This document shows, in pieces, positions 50,939 to 61,903 of a DNA stretch of 64,000 bases (position 1 is the stretch's first letter; each line of letters begins with the position of its first letter). The notes below the pieces were generated by a model. The model was not told the origin of the DNA, ran no database searches, and saw nothing but the letters and a program-made list of their open reading frames with translations. Position numbers and translations under genes: made by a program. Origin of the DNA: Gorsachius magnificus (taxonomy: Eukaryota > Chordata > Aves > Pelecaniformes > Ardeidae); NCBI GenBank assembly GCA_034008185.1, contig CM067084.1, positions 10,063,385-10,127,384 on the forward strand, written 5' to 3'.

Positions 50939-50946
50939 TGACGTCA
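50939..50946. promoter_or_regulatory. Full palindromic CRE, TGACGTCA
   Basis: Perfect cAMP-response element sequence near the right edge of the anomalous segment. Full CREs are uncommon in AT-rich vertebrate DNA because CpG decays. The position would suit a promoter firing leftwards, but no TATA box or initiator is evident. Confidence 0.45.
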
Positions 50947-51000
50947 ATTCAAACTGAGCAACAGTTTGCCCTGTTGGTAAAAAGTTTCATGTCATACCTT

Positions 51001-52708
51001 TTTTATACTTCAGACACTTAACATAGTAAAACCCTAACTTAATATCATAAATATGCTGCAATTTAAAGTTGTTATTCTTGTGTTGCTTTAGGTTACATAA
51101 ATGAATATAGCGCTATAAGTGGAAAATGTATCATCTGTTGTGCTGTGTATGAGGAAGTCATTAAAGCCATGGGTAGGAAAACCATTTAATTTTAGTTTCC
51201 TACTATTTTTACATCTGTGTGACTGAAGTGCCTTCTTTCCCTGTCTAGATTAGGAAGACGTGTGAATAATATGTCAATTAAGCCTGTTTTGTTTGTATGT
51301 TAGCTGAATCTGGAGTGCTTGTCACACGTTAGTCATGTTAGTTCTGGTATACAGGTATTAGCTGATCCTGATAATACACCTGTAAGTGTTCTGTTAGAAA
51401 GGAACGTTTAGATGTCCAGAGCTACTGAGTGCTTAAGCTGCTGAAGTAGAAATGCAGTTCAGCACACCAGCTGTCTCCTCTAGGCCATGCCTCTAACAAG
51501 ATCAATAGACTTGTACACATTGTTGAACTGTAGGGGGAAGTGATTAAAGAAATGAAGCATGGCACAGTGTCTCTCTTGCAATATACATTAAATATGAAAT
51601 GGAAATATAAATGGAAATAAGATGGATTTTGTACTGTTTACCTTAGAGAGAGCAAAGTTGTGTTTCTGTGGAAATTAGTTTGAATATTAAAAGCATATAT
51701 AAACATTGAATGTACTCTCAGCACCTAGTCCAAGCCCAGCTGCTCTGTCCCATGCCTCCTTGTGCTTTGTGTTACATATATTCTCCTATTAACCTGGCTA
51801 GGTTTCCATGCATGTCTTTGAAGCATTCAATAGCAAATTCTGTGGACAGTTAGAATGAATTTGTAGTATCTTTCCAAATGTCCTCTAGTCAGTGCACAAT
51901 ACCCCTAAAAAAACCTGTTTAATTTCTTGCTATTCCAGTGGGTTCTAGTGTTGTATGCTGTGAAGGCTGCGGTGTATCATTATTTTGGCAGCCCCTTGTT
52001 TTACTGTGCTTTGTAATTCTACCGAGCAATGAAGGAAAGCAAAGGAAGTCCCAAATACTTTTTTTCTTTTTTTACTTTTCCTTTTTAAATAACAAAAATG
52101 CTTGTATTCCTTCACATGGATTTCACATTATAGTAGTAGTACTTACATGTTACTTGTTTCTATCCTCTTGGGAGGATTGATAATGCTAGTTAAAACTGCT
52201 TAATTTTATAATCCACAAATCAAGTGACAGGAGGGTAGGGCTAATAAAGAATACTGGTGTGTTCAAGCTCAAAATTGCTTTGAATATGGTATAAAAATTG
52301 GCTCATGCCTGTCTCTAGAAGTGAGATAGGCCTGTCTCGTTATCATAAGTAGCTGGGTGTTGTTTAACAAAATCTGTTTGCAGTTTTTTAAGCGTCAGAT
52401 CTGGTAACCTTTCCGCTGATAGTTTTTCCTCTGACTCAGGGGGAGATAATTAAGTCTTACTATTTAGGAAACACTGTTTTTTCAGCTTCAGTTTGTTTTT
52501 ACAGAATTGTATGTTACTTTTATACGAGAGTTTTTATACGTGGTTTTGTTTTTGTAATAATGATCACTTTTAAAATCATGCCCTATGGTATGACAGCACA
52601 CTGTTTAAAGAGAGAAAAGTAGTTTACATAGGGCGTGGTTCTCTGTATATAGCAGAAGGTAACACTGTTAAACTGCACTGTCCAAACCTCATTTTTTTTT
52701 TTTCAAAG
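51001..52708. other. Non-coding DNA, no gene seen
   Basis: The usual AT-rich composition resumes. Nothing recognised except a T14-like run just before 52704, which could serve as the pyrimidine tract of the segment that follows. Confidence 0.5.
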
Positions 52709-52710
52709 AG

Positions 52711-52788
52711 ACAAGCAATAGACTAAATAGCCGATTAAGTTTCTGTGATTTTTGGCATAAATGCTGGATCGGTACCTGCTGCCGCCAG
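52711..52788 (+). other. Exon-like segment, probably non-coding if real
   Basis: A long T run and CAAAGAG form a plausible acceptor (exon start 52709 or 52711), and GCCGCCAG|GTAAGC from 52789 is a good donor. An ATG at 52761 is preceded in frame by a stop at 52758-52760, so the segment could only be an untranslated or start exon; from the ATG it reads MLDRYLLPP. It lies 47 bp before an LTR fragment. Chance occurrence is quite possible. Confidence 0.2.
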
Positions 52789-52835
52789 GTAAGCACGAGG
52801 GCACAAGGAAAGGGGAACCACAGGGGTATCCTCAG

Positions 52836-53020
52836 TGTCTTTGTTTTGGCTAGGATGGAGTTAATTTTCTTCCTGGTAGCTGGCATAGTGCTGTGGTTTG
52901 GCTTTAGTATGAGAATAATGTTAATAATACACTGATGTTTTAGTTGCACTAAGTAGTATTTATAGTAGTCAAGGACTTTTCAGCTTCCAATGCTCTACTG
53001 ACTGAGAAGGCTAGAGATGC
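52836..53020 (+). mobile_element. 5' fragment of an ERV LTR, same family as 135-715
   Basis: It starts TGTCTTTG and follows the minus strand of the solo LTR at 135-715 closely: GAGTTAATTTTC, then GCATAGTGCTGTG, then TCAAGGACTTTT all occur in the same order in both. Only the first part of the LTR remains (about 185 bp). The TATA, R and U5 parts are absent and a CR1 begins within a few dozen bases. It is either a truncated insertion or an LTR cut by a deletion. Confidence 0.88.
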
Positions 53021-53049
53021 ATACCTATCCACCTGTCTGACAGCAAATC

Positions 53050-53425
53050 TAGAGAGAGGGTCCTAGGGGACAGCAGGTTGAACATGAGCCAGCAGTGTTC
53101 CCTTGCAGCAAAGGAGGCTAGCAGGATCATGGCCTGCCTCAGAAGCGTGTCCAGTAGGGTGAGGGAGGTGATCCTTCCGCTCTGTTCAGCTCTGGTAAGG
53201 CCACACGTGGAGTACTGTGCCCAGTTTTGGACTTCCCAGTACGAGAGAGTGAGCTAGTGGAGAGGGCATAGCAAAGGGCCACTGTGATGATTAAGGAACT
53301 GGAGCATCAGCAGAGGCTGAGAGAGCTGGGATTCTTTAGCCTGGAGAAGGCTTGGACAGGGGGATCTTGTCAATGTGTACAAATATCTGAAGGTGGGGGT
53401 ACAAACATCTGAAGGGGAGGGGGAT
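53050..53425 (+). mobile_element. CR1 LINE, 5'-truncated fragment near the 3' end
   Basis: The stretch matches the part of avian CR1 elements that encodes the reverse-transcriptase C-terminus and the start of the 3' region. It contains CAGCAGGTTGAACATGAGCC, GGAGGTGATCCTTCCGCTCTG, GGCCACACGTGGAGTACTG, GGCTGAGAGAGCTGGGATTC and CAATGTGTACAAATATCTGA in the expected order. The reading frame is broken by indels and there is no usable enzyme. The true 3' terminal repeat is missing: similarity ends after a local 22-bp duplication. It abuts an LTR fragment on its left. Confidence 0.93.
53377..53420 (+). repeat. 22-bp tandem duplication inside CR1
   Basis: Two successive copies begin GTACAAATATCTGAAGG and GTACAAACATCTGAAGG. 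The second copy is not part of the CR1 consensus as I know it, so it arose after insertion or is specific to this copy. Confidence 0.75.
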
Positions 53426-56400
53426 GTAAAAAAGATGGGTGTAAAGACTTTGTCTTCACACACATATGAAGATGAATGAACCATAATAAGATTGGACAAA
53501 CTTGTTTGTAAGAATACATAGATGTATGGAACTTGAATCTTAATTATACGTTGTTATTTACCTGCCTCAACAGCTATAACCAGGGAAGATAAAAAGCCAG
53601 TTTCAGCTTTAGACCTCTTCCATATTTCTTTATACCTGGTGATCCTGCACTGGTAAAATAAAATATTGTCCCTTGCAAGCTTTCCCCTACAACTTATTCC
53701 TCAAACACAAAACAGTGTTTTGCAGTTATTTATATGCAGTCTCCTGCCTCAAGCTATGCAGAATTTCTGTGAACATTTTTCGCTGGATATCTGTTCATAT
53801 AATCTTTAGCAATCAAGTATAGGAGAAAAACATACCAAATCATTTATGGGCAGATGTTGTAAAGTGTGTAAAGAAAAGAATTAATCAGTTTTGCAACCTG
53901 AAAATTAGTTCTCAGGACAAGTAGAAATGGTGACTAACTTCTAGTTAATACACAGTTTTCTAGTAACAGTATTTTTTCTGTCCCAGTAATCTGTTCTGGT
54001 AAAATAACAGAATCCCTCAGGCATGGTCTTGTCTGACTGCTTTATCCTGAATATATGCAGGTACGTCTTACTTGAACAGCGGGGGGGGTGGGGTGGGGGT
54101 ATGTTGTGGGTTTTTTGCTTTTTGTGTGTGCATGGTTGTTTGGGTTTTTTTGGTTTTTTGTTGTTGTTAAGGCCTTGTAATTAAGTGGAGATGTATACAG
54201 TATAGTATTGAAGAGTTACTGACTACTGCGGGCTGAATTAAGAGGAATATAGCAACAGAATAATGACTGGAAAGATTGAGGAAAAGAACTCTTTTATTGG
54301 TTGATGCAACTTGGAGTAGGCCACCTGTACAACCTGCAGCTGGCCTGTTCTCTGTACTCTTTGAAAACATCTAAATTCTTTAAATTAATCAAATTGAATT
54401 AATGTTACTGATAAAGACAGCATGTTTGAATGCTGTAAGTTCTCAATTGTCAATTCAAAATTCACCGTGTTTTGACAGATTTAACTCTCTTTCTATTTTG
54501 GTTTTTTTTTTGTTTTTTTTTTTTTAAGTTGACTCTGTACTTCTTTAGAGCACCCCCACAGATCATAGAAGATAACTGGTTTAGTGTAAGGAGCATAGGG
54601 TTTTGAAAATTTCAAAGGTGTGACAATGCTGTAGCATTATCAGTTCAAAAAATACATCTTGAAATTGCTTTGACATGAGAGTGAGAGAATGGCTCTAGTG
54701 AATGTCTGGCTCCCTTTGTTTCTTTTATCTGCTGCTAATAAAAGAAGACTTCCTTTAAAGTTTTGGGTGTATGATATTACTGGTAATTACCTCTTAAAAC
54801 ATTGCCTTGCCTATTGTCATTCAGGCACCAGAATTACTTGTTGATTATTCACAAGTGTGAGGAATAGCATTTAAAGAGAATTTTTAATGTTTTTCTATTA
54901 AAAATTGAATCAAAGCCCTGATGCTGTGAATTGTACGAAGGGCAAACAGCTTGAAGAATGAGTGTCAGGCAGTTTGGCAAAGAAGTACTTTATTTATCTA
55001 TTTAATTTTAGTTGCAAACATTGACATGGGAATTAGAGATGGATGAGCAACTAGGGGCAGATGTGTTAGGTAATGGCTGTCAGAGATTTTGGCAAACTTT
55101 AAAAAATTTTTCTAACCTGTTCTACAGATACTGTGAATGTTGATAATAGGAACTGAGGTGAAAATCCTACACAGCAATGTAAGGAGCACCATATGAAAAG
55201 TGTGTTTTGGGATTTTACATCTCATTTAAAATTGTCCGTGATGTTTAAGAGTTTTACCCCTTCCTAAAATAATTGTTTAATCCTGAGAGGTGTTAGTCTG
55301 ATACCAAAAGAAGTTCATGCCCTCTTTGCTGAAGTAAAAAGCAGCCTGGCATATAAATAGATTTCTTTGCTGTGTGGTTTTAGTCACAGGGTTGTGTTCT
55401 CTTTCTTCTGGAAGCTGCAGAAATCGCTGCATGGGTGTGTGGCACTAGCTATTGAAAAGTCATAGCAAATTAGTGGAAGTCTAGAGAAATCTTCCCAAAT
55501 TCAACATAAGTATATATAATTTTTTGCTCAGCAGGCTGCAAAACAAGCTACTTGTTGGTCACAGAAGGCACCTAGAAATATCTGCCCGTGCTTCCAAACC
55601 TTTGATAGTCAACAAGAAGTATCCACATTGGACCTGCTGTCTGAAGTGAAAGCTTCTGAGGCTGGGGAGGTAAAAAAAAAAAAAAAAAGTGGTGGTGGTG
55701 ATTGCACATCATATGTCGTAGAATCATAACTCTGCTTTGCCTACAGTAAATAAAAAAAAGCAGAGATAGAAAAGTTTATTTTTTGCCTCCTAAGGCACTC
55801 AAAATAGAACTCCCAGAGATTCCCGTGGTTTTCTGTGTTCACTGACTTGATGCCACACGATAGTGTTGCCAGAAGGTCAAGAAAGGCTATGCCAACGTTA
55901 CCCAGCTCTTAGAATATGACTCACTTGGTGTGTCTAAACTTTGGAAGCAAAAGTTACTTTCCTCTGGAATTTCTCTTTTTGGAAATTAATTTTTAAAGAC
56001 TTTATTTTGAATCCTGTATAACCTCTTAGGCTTCCGGGCTTCTGAAAAAAACTGTCTCTCCCCTCTCTGTGTGAGCAAAGGCTTTGAACTGATGGTAAAT
56101 TCTATCACCATGTATATAGGTATCTTTTATATTTTCTTTATGTCTAATTTGTTTGTTTTTTTTTTTTTTGAAAAAAGTCAACTGCAACAACATCTTGTTT
56201 TTAATCTCAGCAGTTGTCACAGGTGTGGGATAACAATAAAAATATTGCATCTTACATCACTGTGTGCTCTGCTAGGGCTCTACTGAGACTTAATCTACAT
56301 GCAACATCTCTGCAGCATGTGAAGGCTTTAATAAGAGAAAGTCAATGAGCCTCATGTACCTTTTATAAAACATGGCATAAGGCAATATAATTAAAACTAA

Positions 56401-59365
56401 ACTTATTTCCTGTGGTGAAATTAACTTACAGAAATGAAGGTGTTTATTTATTAAATAGGATCTCTGGAGTTCTCGCCATATTCCTACCCCTCCTGGGAAG
56501 GTTTTGATTGTTTGCTTCCTTTCTCTTGCCTGCTTGCTGTGTAATTTAAAACTGATATCTTCCTTTGGGAAACAAAATTTGATCGGCGAACAGTCTGCAT
56601 CACTAGCTAAACAAATTACCAATGTTTTACTCACTTTTTTTTCCTTATTCTTTCCCCCACCCCTAACTTTATAGGGAATCAAAAAAGAAGTGTGCAGAGG
56701 TTTTAGAAACATAGTAGTGCAGAGCAAATTGGTTTTTTCAGTAACAAGGAGGGCCTTTTCTCTCAGGGTAGGTAAGCACCTTGTTTTCAGTAGCAAAAGA
56801 AGATAGCAGGTGGTTGCTTTTCTGTTTATTTGTTTCCTGTGACCAAGTCTTTTGGTGTTCACTCTTGGTGTCCTAGCACATGAACTGACTGGCGGCAGCT
56901 GCTTTATTTTATATAACATGTAATTTATGGAAAGGTTAAAGAGATATGTGAAATCAGTGCTGGTAGCTACTTAGCTTAAAATGGCCAGCAGTGCCTTTAC
57001 AATGATGTATTAAAATACAAGGCAATGCAACAGAGTTTTGTTTGCTTTATTAAGAACAAGTATCAGTGAATAGCTAAAAGAATGATTATGGCCAAAATCA
57101 AGAATGGGTGGCTGTTTCTTTGTCTGCCATGGTTTCTGCTAATAAGACTGTTGCAAATAGAAGTTTTCTTTTAATGTGAAAGTATGTTAAGATATCGGCA
57201 AAAGCAAATCTTCATGCTCATAAACTTCAGTTGAATGAGTTTCAACCTGGATGCTATATGGACCTGATCTGCATGGTTTGGATTTCTACAGTAATATGGA
57301 CAGAAGAATAGTTACTCTTTTCATAATGATATAGTAAAGTATATTTTCATAATCCTTCCTGTGTAGGCAAAAAGTTCAATAATTCAGCTCTTGTAGTCCT
57401 TAGAAAGTAGTAGGAACTTGTAACTGACTTAGAAGATTTTTATTTTTATGTTTTGCACATCTATACAGTGTCTATATGGAATTATTAATTATTATATTCT
57501 TTCTTTGTAAAATCATTATGGTTCTCCTGTATGTTGTAGAACTGAGAATGGTTTAGAATATTCATTGGAATCTGTGAGCCACTAAAGTTTCATGTTCTAA
57601 CAGAAAAGAAAATTTCCTTTCTTTCCTAACAATGATGACTGAAATTGTGCTAGAAAACTCACAAAATAAAAATCAGCAACCAGCACTTCATCATGTAGTG
57701 AGTGGAGGTTTTTATAACTGTAATATTTAGAAATAGGTTGATACTGCAGTGTGTTTTTTAGTTGTATGAAGAAGTCCTTTATCATTTTGATAGATGACAG
57801 CATTTTGACTGTGTCAGTGATTTTCTGGAAGCAATATCATCACATTTGTTACCTGCTTATCTGCATCACTGATACCTGTGATTTAGGTTCAGTTCTAGTG
57901 TTGTGTGAAACATTTGCTAGGATATGTTTTTTGATGAGATGTGAAAATCAAAAAACTATACAAGTTTTGATTATATATTTTTTGGTTTTTAGACTTCTAA
58001 ATTGCCAACTCTGATTTTTCAGACTTGCCAGGTTTTTGTATACTGTTTGTATAATCTGAATATCTCTTTGAAGAACCGGAGTCAGAGAAATAAGAATACA
58101 CTGACTTGCTCTAAAGATTTCAGTGAGTTAGAGAGGTGGTCTGGAAGACTTCTTTAATGTGCAATCTCAGACTTGCTGAAGGAGCTCACGCTTTGGATGC
58201 AAGAGGGAGATACTGGTTATCTTCACTAAACAGGAAGAAAGTTTAGGAGAAAGCTGGATTTTTACCTTACAGAAATGGTAGGGCAACTTTTGGTTGTCCA
58301 TTGCTCGGTGTACTCCTCATGAAGAGTAGATAACTGTCTTGGTGAGTATAGTGAAACGGAACTCTGGGTTCTATCCCTGTAAATCATCTGCCTGTTGTCT
58401 CGAGTTAGTGATGTTTTCTGCCTCTTAACAATAATAAATTGATGGCTTCATATTAATAGTAGGTATTTGATTTCGTCAGATTATTTGTATGAAAATTGAA
58501 TTTGAATTTACATTACTCCTGACAGTGCATATTGTAGGACCCTAATGGAAACTAGGTATAAAAAAAAAAAAAAAGCCTTTTGTTTTTAATTCAACTAAGC
58601 TAAACCAATATATGACAAATTATCTGAAAGTTTTGGGTTTACTAACATAAAATTTCCTGAAATTAAACAGTGTATGATTCTGAAATACATAAATACTTGT
58701 AGCACTTCAGATGAGTCACTAAAGAGTCTATCTAACTGCTACCCAAAACAAGTAGTTCTTTCATAAAAAGATGATTTAATTTTGCTATAGTTGTGAGTTG
58801 ATCAAGAAGCACTTGGGCTTGACCTTTATAAGAACTATCAAGAGGAACCAAAGTGACACTAAAAGTTGTCCCAGTGGAAGTTAAAAAGCCTCCTTAACCT
58901 TTAAAAAGCATACAAAATACTGCCCTTTTTTTTCCATGGCCCCTGAGTATTTTATTTTACTTTTTAAGTTTTGTTGTGTTTTTTTTTTTTTTTTCTCCTA
59001 ATTTTGCAGAGTGGCAAGGGAAATGAGCATTAAAAGGATTTTTAAACTGAGTGAAAGTCCTTCTGCAAGAAAGCTGAAGAATAAACATTTTTTTGTAAGA
59101 ACTCCCTTTCATTCCTGTTTGCTTCTAAAGCTTCTCATCTTACAGCCTTTAATATCTTCATTTTGGAATCATTTCTCCTTTACATCCTGGAGTAATACAA
59201 GTTTTCCATGGGCTTATAACTGCCTTACTGTGCACTTTTCAACTTTTGTGGATATTTAATTGCTCAATAAGTTAATTTTTCTCCTTATGGAATGTGCCAT
59301 TGATGGTTTTATAAAGTGTGTCCTCTCATTTTAAAACAATTAGTCCTAAGAAATGTAATTGAATG
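53426..59365. other. Non-coding DNA, no gene seen
   Basis: AT-rich sequence with A17 at 55672-55688 followed by (GTG)n, A15 at 58560-58574, T16 at 58979-58994 and G-rich runs at 54081. The longest open frame of the whole window lies here on the minus strand (56290-56919, 209 codons), but it has no recognisable domain and I take it as chance. No repeat was recognised. Confidence 0.45.
54081..54110 (+). other. G-quadruplex-type run followed by G/T-rich sequence
   Basis: G8, G4-5, G5 and a later GGG are separated by short T-containing loops. A stretch of GGTTTTTT-like words follows to about 54170. It fits the quadruplex pattern on the plus strand. Confidence 0.6.
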
Positions 59366-59667
59366 AAATTAAATTCATGAGGGAGGTAAACACCAGGGAT
59401 GGAGAAGAGCTATTTAAACTAAAGGACAATATTGGCACAAGAACTAATGGGTGTAAGCTGGCTATGAATAAATTCAAGCTGGGAGTTAAAAGAAGGTTCC
59501 TAATTATTAGAACAGTGAGGTTCTACAATGGTTTTTCAATCAAAGCAAAATCAAAAGCACTCTTAAGGAGTTTGATTGCTTTATGAAAAGCATTAAATTA
59601 TGCAGTACTTGTCATGGCTGGGGACTGGACTGAAATTTGGTGGTCCTTTCCTGTCCTGTAATCCTGA
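59366..59667 (+). mobile_element. Ancient CR1 LINE 3' end
   Basis: The order of words matches an old amniote CR1 3' region: GGGATGGAGAAGAGCTATTT, GGCACAAGAACTAATGGGT, CTGGCTATGAATAAATTC, AGAAGAAGGTTCCTAATTAT, AGTGAGGTTCTACAATGG and AAGGAGTTTGATTGC. Then come GGGGACTGGACTG and GGTCCTTTCCTGTCC close to the true 3' end. It is more diverged than the CR1 at 53.1 kb and is probably shared by many birds and perhaps other reptiles. Its last bases, CCTGTAATCCTGAG, look like a decayed terminal repeat. Confidence 0.85.
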
Positions 59668-60530
59668 GAAGTGTATACTTTCTGAGAGATTTGTTTACAA
59701 GTCGGAAGTTTATCCTTATATGTCCTGATGGATGCATAAATTTCCTTCACGTTGATTTTAATCACCAGATCAGCCCTTGGCACATTCAATTTGATGTGTT
59801 AATTCTCAGGGGTCAACCTGGAGTCTCAGTTTAAGTTGCGAAGTCTCTCAGTTAGTTGTATGTGGTAATGGGAAGTTAGATACTGAGATAGATAGAAGCT
59901 GGAGGTTTCTGGCATTTCAGTTCTCTGAATTTACATGAAGAAAGGTTTATAATCTCTCTACCTGACAGTGGATGTTGAATTAAAAGAACTGCTTTTTTTT
60001 TCATTACCACTACTCATTTTTAAGACAAACCAAAATAGCCCTCTAAAAAATGCGCTAGAACAGTCTACTTGGGTAGCTTAAATGTTGCTTACTGTAATCT
60101 AACATAAAATTGAATGTGTTTTACTTCAATATTTAGCCCGTTTTTTCCCCCGTATCTACTTGAAGTTTTTAAATAAAGGGAAATACACTAGCAAGGCAAT
60201 GGAGAGTTTTTCTCAGTAAAAGTGTGTGTAGCTTTACTTGGACAGTTACCCATTCCTATGACTTGTACTGCCTCTAGTGCTGACTGTGGTAAACATGATT
60301 TATTATTGATTCAGCTGCATGATGCCCACAGACCATATTTCTGAACTATTATGCACTGGAACTTAATTTCTGTTCCTGCTTTAATTTTTTTTCATGCTGA
60401 AAACTAACCAGCTCCTGAGTTGCTGTCAAGCAGTAAGCTTCAAGGAGACTGAGCTGACTGGCAATCTTTTTACAGTCCTTTGTGCCTCCTCATGCAATCC
60501 TGGCATCTTATTTCATGTGTCGGGGTTTTT

Positions 60531-60532
<2 letters not shown>

Positions 60533-60560
<28 letters not shown>
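60533..60560 (+). repeat. Poly(T) tract, 28 bases
   Basis: The longest homopolymer in the window. No retroelement adjoins it in either direction that I recognise, so it may be a microsatellite-like expansion. Length is likely to vary among individuals and assemblies. Confidence 0.9.
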
Positions 60561-60564
<4 letters not shown>

Positions 60565-61862
60565 TTTCATACTAGCACCGAAATGTCAAGTTATTTCATG
60601 AATTAGCCAGAAAGACACTACTGGTAGGTTTTTGGTAAGTTCTCATTCTTGTATTGTTGTCCTTGTACTTGTTTAGTTTGACAGTTAGTGCTTCACAGAT
60701 TGATCCGATCCTTTCAGAAAGTCATACAGTAGAAAGTGAATTGGTATGTATGTAAATAAAAAGTTTAATCTCACCTTTGGTAACTGCAAAAAATGATGCA
60801 TCTGACCACTTAGAAATGGACCTTGGAAATTTAGTTGTACGTGTTCATAGGAAATATGTTTACTAACCTGTGTCAGCTGAGCATTTGATGCGATGAGTTT
60901 AATCAGGAAGGTTTTCTTAAGGCTTATCCGTAATGTTGAGCAGCTGCTTGCATGTACTGCTGTTGGGGAATGGCAGAAGGCCTGTTATTACTTTAATATG
61001 TTAAAAAGAGCACCCTCCTTAATGAAAATGTATTCTTATTTTGTTAGTATATGTTAAGATGTGCCTGTGTATTAAGGGTGCACTCCATTAACCTTTCGCT
61101 TGCAGAGTTGGATTAGAATCTGGAATGGAGCATCAGAGGGCCTTTCAAGACAAAGTTGAAAGAATCCCTTGTGCAGTATATGAGAGGCTGGCCTTATGCC
61201 ATCTGACAGTTGCTTTGATCATATTTCTCTTCTGGGAAGGTGGTTTTTATAATACTAGACTCTTACAGGTATTTTCAATAAGCTATTATGAGTGAAGCAG
61301 ATAAGCACAGTAACAGTCTTTGATGTCCATTTGATTTGTCAATGGTTATTGTGGGGGGTTCATTCTAAATAATTTTTTTACCAAAACCATGCCTAATTAA
61401 AAAAATAAATAAGGTTAAAAAAAAAAAATACATTTTTCATCAATATTTTCTGACAGGTTTGTATTGGATTTAGGCCCAGAAGGTTTTCTGCAGATACAAG
61501 GTTTCCAAAAGCTATTGTTTTAGTGATTTTTCACAGTGTATTATAAATGGCTTGTTTTCTTTACTGATTTCTCTTCATTTTATTCTATCTGAAGACACGC
61601 TCTGCAGATTAATGTATTCCTACTGGGTCCAGCCCCAGTTAGTTTAGCCCTTTGTGAACTGTTCTTGTTTTTGATGTTGTTGGGGACTATGGCTTTGAGT
61701 AATTCATATTTGGAACTAAAGATTTATAATCTGCACAGCCGTCATTCGCCAGTCTGGCATAAACACACAGCATGCTTTCTCCTCTCCTGGCGATAAATAA
61801 CCTTTAGGTTATAGCATTCACTTTCTGGCATGTCTTAGTAGTTTATAGTCTTTCATAGATAC

Positions 61863-61903
61863 TTTTTTTTTTTTAATTAATTTTTTTTTTTTTTTAAAAA
61901 AAT
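61863..61903. repeat. T/A homopolymer cluster
   Basis: A run of about twelve T is followed by AATTAA, then about fifteen T, then seven A. It is self-complementary in part. Confidence 0.75.

Larger units (their letters stand above)
43880..51000. other. Anomalous 7-kb CpG-retaining segment with reversed strand skew
   Basis: Composition changes at about 43.88 kb and returns at about 51.0 kb. By hand I counted 29 CpG in 45361-46740 against 5 in the equally long flank 41761-43140. The plus strand is A-rich over T and C-rich over G in sampled lines (50281-50400: 41 A, 19 T), whereas sampled flanking lines lean to T and G. No transposon is recognised and open frames stay short; the ones I looked at (47332-47619 plus, 95 codons; 45096-45428 minus, 110; 49259-49492 minus, 77) match no family I know. 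It may be a minus-strand transcription unit, a germline-unmethylated region, an inverted or transferred segment, or an assembly join. Edges are approximate to a few hundred bases. Confidence 0.6.

Noticed and set aside
55710..55740. TCGTAGAATCATAA resembling a CR1 3' terminal repeat on the minus strand
   Set aside because: No CR1 body follows in the expected direction.
56290..56919. Longest open frame of the window, minus strand, 209 codons
   Set aside because: No recognisable domain, ordinary local composition and no promoter or splice context. One frame of this length in 64 kb over six frames is plausible by chance.
59010..59094. Possible exon after T16 and TTTTGCAG, ending before GTAAGA
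   Set aside because: The acceptor is good, but the donor is preceded by seven T and the peptide is unrecognised. Poly(T) tracts create many such false acceptors here.
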